This document shows positions 1 through 9,297 of a DNA stretch of 35,000 nucleotides, piece by piece (positions within the stretch are counted from its first letter, which is position 1; each line of letters starts with the position of its first letter). Under the pieces are notes generated by a model. It had not been told where the DNA came from, did no database searches, and worked only from the letters and a program-made list of their open reading frames with translations. Made by a program: the position numbers and the translations under genes. This stretch comes from Chromera velia. Taxonomy: Eukaryota; Sar; Chromeraceae. The stretch is from the NCBI GenBank assembly GCA_018398765.1, contig JAHBMJ010002840.1, forward strand, positions 107,747 through 142,746, in the 5' to 3' direction.

Positions 1-40
1 TTCTCAGACTTCATTGTCATATCTGAGCAGTCTTTGCTTC

Positions 41-195
41 AATCTTTGGTGTTCAATCAAATCCTCAAAGTCTGCATCAATCTTTGGTGTTCAATCAAAT
101 CTTCAAAGTCTGCATCAATCTTTGGTGTTCAATCAATCAATCAATTTGATCCATGCTTCAATCTTTGGTGTTCAATCAAATCCTCAAAGTCTGCA
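41..195. repeat. 38-bp direct tandem repeat, four units
   Basis: Units start at 41, 79, 117 and 160, each beginning AATCTTTGGTGTTCAATCAA. The first two are exactly 38 bp. The third has expanded internal AATC copies and is 43 bp long. The fourth runs into the 3' coding end of the minus-strand lumenal-protein gene and supplies its last codons and TGA stop. Confidence 0.9.
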
Positions 196-1011
196 CCACC
201 CCCGACGGCGACTTATCCCAAAACTCTCTGTACTTCGTGATTAGCCCCTCAGGCCCCCTTGTCAGTTCCACCCGCCCTGTGACTTCCACCTTCGGCCATA
301 CCAAGGGAACATTGAAGGCCAAAATCTCAGAGAAGCGGAAGGAGACCATCTTGTCGTCTGCCTGAATGTCTCCCACAAGGTCCACGTGACTCCTCTCTCC
401 GTTGAAGAGCTTCGGGATGCCCTCAATAAAGTCGTCAATCTTATAGGTGTCTATCTCGTCCTGGAAGAGACAGGATTCGTCGTAGACAGACCTGCATGCA
501 CATGAGAATATTCGATTAGAGGTGAGTAAGCGTGGAAATAGTACTGACGTCCGTCTCTGTGTCGTGTCGATATCGCGAAAGAAAACACGTTTTGGACGGA
601 CCGTGTGAACAGTCCGGTGACGAGAAATTGCCGCTTTGACAGGTCCTCCTCCACGATGGCCCTTAGCTCGGCAGGAGTCAAACCTTTCTGCTTCGGCTTT
701 GTTTTCTCGCTTGCGGAGACTGCATGCGCTCGAGGAGGAAGGGTGGCGGAAGATGCGGCCAGAGAGAGAGCGAGTGCCGCTGGCGCGGAAATCAAAGATT
801 CCACCAGACTCCGTCTCCGACTTCTGGCCTCTTCCCCTGCTTTCTCTGTACGTATAGACGGAGACTCCTGAGGAGACGCTCTGAGTCGAGAACCTCTAGA
901 GAGCACCGGGCTCTTGCCGTGTTTTTGTAAAACGAAAAATTCTCGTCCGAGGAATCCCTCCGCGCTGCTTAGCAGCAAGGCGAAGCAAACCAAAGATCTG
1001 AAATAAGGCAT
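176..1011 (-). CDS. Predicted thylakoid-lumen protein, DUF2358/NTF2-like
   Basis: Two exons, 1011-602 and 491-176, joined across a GTCCGT...GCAG intron to give about 241 aa. Residues 1-20 are a hydrophobic signal peptide ending in AEGF, with a Phe at the likely cleavage point as in secondary-plastid proteins. A basic, Ser-rich transit-like region follows. Residues 65-68 carry SRRR, then a hydrophobic run ending in AHA (about 95-97), which is a twin-arginine lumenal signal. The mature part starts near LTPAELRAIVEEDLSKRQF and continues with TGLFTRSVYDESCLFQDEID and a WPKVEVTGRVEL strand. I recall this pattern from the plant and algal DUF2358 family, whose biochemical role is unknown. The last codons (TLRI, stop) lie in a 38-bp tandem repeat, so the natural C-terminus could differ if another intron exists. 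Targeting is clear; family assignment is from memory. Confidence 0.75.
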
Positions 1012-1560
1012 TGGTTTATCCGTCCGTTCTTTCTTGAGTATGCAGGAAAGAGCAGCTCCTACAAAGACTGTGGGAGACGGAGACCAAGAAAGCGCCGTTC
1101 AAAAGTGAAGCGTTCGAATTTGTTGGACACGTATATATGTTCCCGTTGCACACAAATTTGTCTTTTGGCCCAGATGCTCACTTAAAACAGTCCGTCTGAG
1201 TCCATCAGCTTGCAGCGATGTCAGTTTGATAATTCAAAAAGCAATCCAAGACTATATATGCGATGAGATGCGATGAGTGCACCGATAGTGCACCATAGTG
1301 CACCGTCTCCGTCTCTGTGTGTTCACGCGAAGCCGTCTCCATGCAACATGGAGGGGCCGCGGGGACGCTTGCCGGGGCCCAGCCGTCTCTGACACAAAAA
1401 TTTGAAGTTGGGAACTTGGGACACCAAAGAGGCTTGTCAACGATGTGACTTGGAAGATCTTGGAAGTCCATATATATTCGGTTGATTGTGTCGTGGGAAG
1501 AGACAGTGTGATCCTTCCTTCACTGCCTACCCAATTGCCGTCTCGTCTGATTCTTTCATC
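1012..1560. promoter_or_regulatory. Shared divergent intergenic region
   Basis: About 550 bp separate the start codons of two divergently oriented genes, so their promoters must lie here or overlap. There is no convincing TATA box; TATATAT-like words occur near 1128-1136, 1251-1258 and 1470-1475. Positions about 1259-1306 hold short repeats of GATGCGATGA and then of GTGCACC, which could be protein-binding sites. This is inferred from gene arrangement only. Confidence 0.4.
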
Positions 1561-2388
1561 ATGGCAGCAACTGTGAAGGCCATCAGGGGTGACAATGAGG
1601 GCCCCCTTCCTGCTGTTGTCCCTGTCGTCCCCTCAGACAACGTTCTGACGTACATTATCCACTCTGTGAAGGCCTCTCCTGCCCTCTACGTTGGGCAAGT
1701 GGCCCATCAGTTGAACATTGACATGACCAAGGACCCCTTCTTCGCCTTCCACTTCGATGTGATGAACAAACAGGTGAAGCTCTACACTGCCTTCATGATC
1801 ATCTACTACATCGCTCTCGCCATTCTCTCCTGGGGTCTCATCATCGGAGTGCTGCAGCCTGCACTGACTGCAGTGGGTGTGACCATCCCGGGGTATGTGG
1901 GGGGATTCGTGGTGGCACTGTCCGGGTTTGCCTACCCGTGTGTGATCGTTTTTGGGTTCCTCATGGGCTCCACGATGAACGACATGCAGAACACGAAGAT
2001 TGTCCTTCTGTCAACTCTCCTTCTCGGTAAGACCGAACTGAAGAGAAGGGAGGCGGGTGCCGTTGCCTTCACTTCCACAAGCAACCCCCCCTCTAGCGTG
2101 ACCACCAGAACCTCTACCCCCGCCACAACCGCACGAAAATACGAGCTCGAGAAGGGAAGCTCAACAGCTGCTGCGACGATCAACGAGGAGAGGGAGAGAA
2201 CCTCTGCCCTCTTGCCTCCCCCCAATGAGGAAGAGGCTCAGCTGCACATGGAGGAGGGCGACAAGAAGGCCGCGTCTTCCTCTGATGAGGCCAAGGCTGC
2301 AGAGGAGAAGAACTACAGCGAGACCACCCTTCCTGCAACTCCCTGTGCGAGGGTGGTGGACTGGACCGGGCCTGTGCAGAGAAACTGA
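1561..2388 (+). CDS. Two-span membrane protein with charged C-terminal tail, unknown family
   Basis: Single-exon ORF of 275 aa from the ATG at 1561. An in-frame ATG at 1486 adds 25 residues that look less like protein. I do not recognise the family. Residues 1-74 are soluble. Residues about 75-98 (core YIALAILSWGLIIGVL) and 110-136 (core GGFVVALSGFAYPCVIVFGF) are membrane spans, and a shorter hydrophobic patch lies at 147-156. After about 157 the tail is hydrophilic, first Ser/Thr-rich and then Glu/Ala/Lys-rich, as in a cytosolic disordered tail. A GTAAGA donor-like word follows codon 155, so a spliced isoform with another tail is possible, but the frame stays open with ordinary codon use. 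No signal peptide is evident. It is head-to-head with the lumenal-protein gene. Confidence 0.65.
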   Translation: MAATVKAIRGDNEGPLPAVVPVVPSDNVLTYIIHSVKASPALYVGQVAHQLNIDMTKDPFFAFHFDVMNKQVKLYTAFMIIYYIALAILSWGLIIGVLQPALTAVGVTIPGYVGGFVVALSGFAYPCVIVFGFLMGSTMNDMQNTKIVLLSTLLLGKTELKRREAGAVAFTSTSNPPSSVTTRTSTPATTARKYELEKGSSTAAATINEERERTSALLPPPNEEEAQLHMEEGDKKAASSSDEAKAAEEKNYSETTLPATPCARVVDWTGPVQRN

Positions 2389-4393
2389 GCAAACTGTCTG
2401 TAGGCAAGAATATCTTTATTGTCTGTCGCGCGGTCGACAAAACTGGGCGGGAGGAGATATTTGCAGGCTCTTGTCTGTCTGCAGGCGGGAAGGACGGACA
2501 AACCGAAGGAGCGCAGGGGAAAGGAGGTCTTTCATTGATTCGCCTCTAAAGAGAGGTGCTGTCATTTGGAGACAAACTAGGCAACGGTGCGTTTGTTTGT
2601 TTCTTTGTATGTTTGCTTGACACTCTGGGCGGTCAGTTGGTCGGAGAGGAGTAAAACAGAGAATAGCAAAAGAAGAAGAAGAAGAAGAAGAGGGGTTCAG
2701 CTCGTTTCGCTTTGTGCAAGTCTGAGAATAATCGTTCCTTCAAGTTTCTATTGAGAGCTGTGTGGCCGTCTGCATGTGCATTCGTTTCGGATCTCGGCCC
2801 GTCCGTGCGTGTGGAGGGTCAGGGTGTCTCCTGATGGCATTGACTCAGAGAAAGAAGCAGGAATGAAGAAATTTAGAGAGAAACTGCAGAAGAAGGTAGA
2901 GAGAAAGCGAAACTGCCAAAAGACGGAAATAAAAGATTCGGGGCAAGTAAGCAACCCTCAGCGTGAGCGGGGTGGGACCTTCAGCCCCTGTTCTCTGCTT
3001 GTCCTGATGAATCGAAACAGGTTGATCGGCTTTGACGTTTGGTCGTTTCTTGAGTCGGCGTGTTTTTCTTTTTTCCCAACCTTTCTCTCTACCTGAACGT
3101 CTTATGCTTGTTGCATGCATGCTCTGTGTCTTTTAGGATGCATTTCCACCTTCGGCTTGCCTTCGCCTTCGACAGTCTCGACCGTTTTCCTTTAGCCTTG
3201 AAGAGAGACAGAGAAGAACTTGGAGAAGACACAAGGGCGCGTCAGAGGGCACTTGCATCCTTCATTCTTTCGTGAAGTCTGCGTCACTGTGTGTGAGGTC
3301 TTTTTTGTAACTGTTCAGTCCATGCATGTCATGGTTCAAGAGAAGAGGGGCCGGAAGGCCTACGAGGCTACCTACGAGGCCCTATTTCTCTGCAGGTGAA
3401 AGTGTTGTGAGTGTGCGTGTGTCCGCATGTGTGTGTGAGTGAGTGGACGAGTACATAAGTGTTACTTTGATCTAGACTTTGATTTAAGATGTTCTATTAA
3501 AGTGTCTGCCAGAAGCTATACAACCTACCTAAAAAGACTAGCAAAAAGAGCTACAAGCTATAAAAAAGCAATTAATAATTACAATAATCATGCTATAATG
3601 TGATTAGTAATCTAATTAAGTAATGTTACAATGCATTTAGGCATTCCCCATTTGCTAGCTAGTTTGTAATTTGTAGAAATTAATGACTAGAGACAATTTT
3701 AAACTTCAATAAATCTCGCAATAAACTTCTGATCGATCTTTAAACGACTGTTACTATGGTTTGTTAGCCTGCAGTGTTAGGATGAAATAAGTGCTAGAAG
3801 AAGTGTTATGCATGGCTTTAATATTAAGCCATGCCTGTAGACCTTGTGGTAAAACATTTATTTCTTCAAAATCTAATACTTTAATCTTGAAAACTTTCAA
3901 AATTATTTTTTAAATAATTTTTAACTAGTTTTTTCCTAACATATGTATATATATTTTTTACTATATGAATCTTTCTGCCAGTGATAAACTTTAGATTCCG
4001 TTCTGCTAGTAGACTGCTACTATATGGCTGGATTTGTCATTGAATGCTAGTCTAGCTGCTAGTCCTGTTTATTTGAAAAAAAAAAACTTTTAAGCCCATG
4101 CAATTTTAATGAAGCGATCACTGGCAACAATTCGATCTGACATGTTGTGACAGCGATCTAGGACAGCGATACTTAGAGATTACACTAGAAATTACACCCA
4201 GCTTCAGTTTTAAGTATCAAAAGTTCAGATTCAAAACTGACATGATGTGGCTGTCTTGATCATTTCTCCATCGCCAGTGCTTTTTCCTTTCAACCGTCTT
4301 CTTTCAAAGTTCTTTGATTTCTAATTTTCTAGTTTGATCTCTTTTCCTGCAGCTGTTGCTCTGCTGGCAGCCTGAGCTTCCGCCAGCCATGAA
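2389..4393. other. Convergent intergenic region, no gene seen
   Basis: This lies between the 3' ends of the membrane-protein gene and the glutaminyl-tRNA synthetase gene. It contains a GAA microsatellite near 2670-2692, ordinary-composition sequence to about 3440, and then an AT-rich island. The short ORFs here (for example 2776-3096) are Lys/Arg/Glu-rich, have no recognisable motif and overlap ORFs on the other strand, so none is called. Confidence 0.6.
3440..4260. other. AT-rich island
   Basis: Composition changes sharply to AT-rich sequence full of TAGC, CTAG and TATA words, with frequent stops in all frames. GC recovers before the synthetase 3' end. A hairpin lies at 3810-3834: arms GCATGGCTT and AAGCCATGC around a 7-base loop. 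Three further islands of similar texture occur in the window. They may be old decayed mobile elements or structural DNA; nothing recognisable is encoded. Confidence 0.6.
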
Positions 4394-4707
4394 TCACCCA
4401 TCCTCTTCAGCGTTTCCTCCTCCCTCCCCTCCTGCTGCTGCTGCCTTTTTGGCTGCCTTCTTCGCAGCCTTCTCGGCAGCCTTTGCCTCTTTGGCTGCTT
4501 TTGCCTTCGCACGTTCCTCTGCAGCCTTCTCTCTGGCCAACCGCTGGGCCTCCTTCGCGGGGTCGAGGGCTCCACTCTGCAGGAAGAGGAGAAGGCGAAG
4601 GGACGGATTTCAAACACATGAATGCTGCAGAGAAGGGAGAGACCAGAAGTACCACTGTATTGAAAAAGTAACTGCCCCCTCCAAACTTCCCTTGTCTGTC
4701 GCACCCT

Positions 4708-4745
<38 letters not shown>

Positions 4746-6343
4746 CTCTCTCTCTCTCGATCTCTCTCCCTCCCTCCCTGCCCCCGACTCTCTCTACGTA
4801 CCTCCTTTGCATAAGAGTCCGTGAGTCCCACAGTTTTGTTGAACACCGGGAGGCCCCCGGAGGCACCGGAAGAGTCGGGGTCTACACAGAAGAAACCGAC
4901 ACGCTCGAACTGGAAGGAAGCACCTGTGGCACACCAAAGAAAAACAGACAGACACACAAAGAACGAGGCAGGCAGGCAGCAGGGCTTGAGACAAGAAATC
5001 GCAAAGGCATCGTCTATGCGTCTTCTCTGACCCTCCTCCTCTCACGCAATTAAGGAAACCAAAAGTCGAAAAGAAAAAGTGAACGAAAAAAGTCTCTCGT
5101 TTTTGTCCTTCTCCTTTCTTCAATTGGTCCTTCTTCATCTTGCAGCATGAACGTGTTGCGACGCAAAGCGCTCTCTTCAAAAAACAGGTGGATCGATGGA
5201 TGGATGGATGGATGGATAAGATGAGGTAAACAAAGCTGAGCCAGCAGGAAGAGGAAGCGAAAGAAGCGAAATGAACGCAAGATCGTCGGTAGTCTCCTGC
5301 GCGAAATTAGGAAGGCCAACACTGAACGACTCAAACACCCTCCGCTGCTCTCATCAAAAGGAGACCCACACCCACACCCTGTAGGAGCTCTTCCATTTGT
5401 TTCTCTTCGTTCTGCACTCTATTTCGCCCGACGAAGAAGAGTTTCCCTCCCTCCCTCCAATCAAACCCACCTGCAGGCGCCTCGGCAGCTGAAGGTTCGC
5501 AAAACCCGTTGGCGATCTTCATTGAGTTCGGGTTCAGATTCGCTCTCCAGGTCTTGCCCTCCTCTCTCTGTTCATCAGTAAGGCTGTCAGGGTCGTCCTT
5601 CAAGAACAGACGGTCGTACAGACGGAACTCGGCCCTACATCAAAGCGCAGACACCAGAGAGAGTTTTGTTTTGCTTTCTGCTTCAGACACGGGAGCAAGG
5701 CAAACATCGACTGAAAAAGAGAACGAGAAGATGGTCGGCGTTGACTGACTTGTGAAAAAATAAGACCACTCATGACAAAAAGGTTGCGAACAGACAGGCA
5801 GACTGCTAGCCGGACACGAGAGAGAGAGCAAGCATGTAATGCACTCAAGGAGGGACATAGACGGATCAACATGCAAGGATAGATAGACAGTGGGGGAGAG
5901 AGCGAAGGACTGACTGCACGGCGGTTTTGGCGTCAACCCAATGAAGAGTTCCCTTGACCTGGGGGCAACCGAACAAAACATTTGCGTGTGAAGATACAGA
6001 AACTTTGCATATGTAGAGAGAGAAAGAGAGGAGGAGTGGCTGCAGCGCTGCTGAGGCATCGACCCAGTCAACACTCCTTTGTTTCCTCTTCACCCTCCTT
6101 TTCTCGAGACCACCGGCAAAACCCCTTGTGCATCTCTGGATGACTTTGGATATGTGTCACTCAAATAATATCAATATATTCAGGTGTCCGGATGAGAGTT
6201 TTATTCACGAGGCTCAAAGCAGTCCCTCAACAAGAACAGAGGGAAAAGCTTTTCTTTGTTGTCTCGTCTTTTTCTCTCCCTTCCGTGTTTGTTGCCTGAC
6301 TGCTCTCCCCCTCCCTCTTTGCGCACCGTCTCCGGTCTCTTCC

Positions 6344-6392
<49 letters not shown>

Positions 6393-6471
6393 GACCTTTC
6401 GACCATCCGGTGGCGCCTCTCCGCCCTTTGTGTTCTCGTCGTAGGTGCAGTGGACCTGCAGACAAGGAAGG

Positions 6472-6504
<33 letters not shown>

Positions 6505-7323
6505 CAGACACACACACACACAGACTATATGTTTCTTCTTCTTCTCCCTCCTTTTCTTCATGAACACAACAGAAAAAAAGAAAGAAAGAACAAAGACAAA
6601 AGACAGACAGACAGACAGGGAAGCAGACAGGAAGGGGGGCAGGTTGCATTAGAAAGCCGACATCAGCGAGAGACCCGGGCAAGGCCTCCTTCATTCGAGT
6701 CTCATTTCAGTGTGTCGGCCCCCAAGCAAAGCTCCCTCCCTCATTCCAAACCAATCATGAAACAAAAAGCGAACTGCCAAAATGATTAGCGCGAAGACAG
6801 GCACAAACACGCACCCCGTCACACACACAAAGAGAATGAGGGCCGTGCGAGAAATAGAAAAGAACTTGAATCGACTAAGGGAAACGAGAAAAGAGGTGAA
6901 CAAGATCAATCCACGACTGCAAATCGTAACACTCCTCTTTCTTTATTTCAACACCGAGTTTGGCTTTTTATCGAAAATTGGGGGTGGAAAAGCAAACCGA
7001 TGGAAGCCCAAACAAGACAGAGTAACAAAGAAAGCCGGCAGAAGAAAGTGCAACGTAACCAACCTCAGTGATGTTTCCTTCATCGTCCTTGATCACCTCC
7101 ACGCACTTCGCCCAGTAGGCAAACCTCAGGCGTACTTCCTTGCCTGCAGGCAGAAGAAAAAAGACACGCCTTTTATGCACAAACGAACAAAGCACGGCCT
7201 TGTGGATCGATCAAAAGTCGAGCAAACAAGTCAAAGCGTGAAAAAGTTTTTTGGCATATCTCTAAACAGCCGGCAACTGTGCGTCAGAGCCACACAGCAG
7301 CACAGCAAGTAAAAGAAGAAGAA

Positions 7324-7355
<32 letters not shown>

Positions 7356-9257
7356 AGAGGAAAGCAAGGAAGGAAGACCAACCTACCCGGAGCCAGACGG
7401 AAGAACTTGGGGTCTGCCTCCTCCTTAAAGTCATCACGGGAGATATACAGATTCCGACTGAAGGTCATCTGAGAAACACCGTGGTACAAGGACACAAAGC
7501 AACACACAGTGTAAATGGGGCAGGGAAATGCAACGAGCAGGATGCAGAAAAAAGAGAGAAGCAAAGAGACCCGACAAAACGAAGAAAAGGTGTTAGTTTA
7601 CTTCGCAATGAGCCTCGGGGAAGGAGGGCGGCACAACTCTGCGGATTCGCACATTTTCGGAGCTAACTCTGCTTCTTTTTCTCTTTTTACTGGCATTCTA
7701 TGCAATTCTCCCCCCCCTTCTCTGGACGCACATGTATGTATGCATGAATGCGCGTGCTCTCTACCAATTTCTGTTGACGTGCACTTGCGCATGAATTCAC
7801 TCACTCACCTTTCGCTTTCCCCTGTCCTCCTTGTCTGGGTGATTTGCGACCTCGAAAGTTTCCGTCTTATCCTCCGGATAGTTCACAATCACAACACGGA
7901 GAGGGTCGTGAACGGCAAATCTTCTGTCGGCGTGGTGGTGGAGCTCTTCTCTGAAGGGTTTGCAGACATGCAGTCGACGCATACGTAAACTTGTAAATGG
8001 AGAATAAGCACACGTGAAAAGAGTGACACCAAAAAGACAAAGCGAAAAAAGACGCAGAGCGAGACAGACGAATGAAGTCCAGACAGAACAGGCAAAAAGA
8101 CAAGAAGGGCGACGAACCGACAGACCTCACACAGTTTTCGAGAAGATCCAACTGAATCACGTTCTCACGTTCAGCGACGCCGATGCGCTTGCAGAAGTCC
8201 CTGCAAAAAAACGCACACATTCAGCGAGGCGAACTTCCTTGTCTAAATGTTCATCCGGATGACCAGAGCCCTGCCTCGCTACCCAGCAGTATCCGTGGTC
8301 ACCTGACTGCCTCTTCAAGTCCGAAGGAGCCGCATCTGTGCAAGCAAAGAAAGCCGTACATACCCATTGACTGACTGACTGACTGACCGCACTGCTGCCG
8401 GAGGGAAGCCTCTTCTCCTCAGACCGCTCAGAGTCGGCATCCGAGGGTCATCCCATCCCCTCACCACGCCGTCGTTCACCAATTCCAGGAGCTTCCTGCA
8501 GACAGACGCGAGTTTTTTTTTTTTTTTCATTTCACCAATTCCAGGAGCTTCCTGCAGACAGACGCGAGTTTTGTTACGAAGGCTTTCATTTTGTGCCGAA
8601 CTTGATCTGTACAGGTACAGTCGTGGACTCCGTCGAAGAGCTTTCCGCAGGCGACAAGCAAGGTACTCAGACAGGCGGGCAAGTATGTAAAGGAGAGGAG
8701 AGTTGTGGACAAGCAATGCGTTCGATTTGTTGGTCATGTTGGTGTCTCCACAGACTCATCATCAATGGGGTTCCCTCCCTGACCTCTTGGACATCATCAT
8801 CCCAGTCACGTTGAGCCGTGCGAACTCAATCTGGCGAACTCTGAAGATGTCCAATTTTTCCTGCAAACAGGCAACAAAAGCCCCCCTTCTTCATTCTTTT
8901 TAATTTTCTTCCGGGAATTGCCTTCTACACATACCTCAACAGCAGGACGTCTAAGCGCAAGGGCAGAGGGGAAGGAAGCCCACTTGGTATTCCCCCGTCC
9001 AAACAATAAGACGGACAGCTACAGCCTCAATCAACAAACAACCGCCAGACGGGCCAACTGACCTGCAGCCACTCATAGAGAGGCCTGTGGAGACGGAACT
9101 CTAGGGTACACACAGAGTGGGTGACCTTCTCGATGGAGTCTTCCTGCAGAGAGAGAGAGAGAGAGAGAGCAGCAGGAAGGAATTAAGGCATGGATCAATT
9201 GAGGGAGAAAGCGGGGAACCAACAAAAACTTAAGCGCTGAAGCAAAGAGTGTACACA

Positions 9258-9297
<40 letters not shown>

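Noticed and set aside
41-195. Possible CRISPR-like array
   Set aside because: The repeats are head-to-tail with no unique spacers and the window is eukaryotic.
2225-3275. Several ORFs of 70-130 codons downstream of the membrane-protein gene
   Set aside because: They overlap its coding end or its 3' flank, are rich in Arg/Lys from purine-rich DNA, and compete with ORFs on the other strand.
6782-7312. 176-codon plus-strand ORF
   Set aside because: It is antisense to GlnRS exon 11 and its introns, has no motif, and the minus-strand exon is supported by homology.
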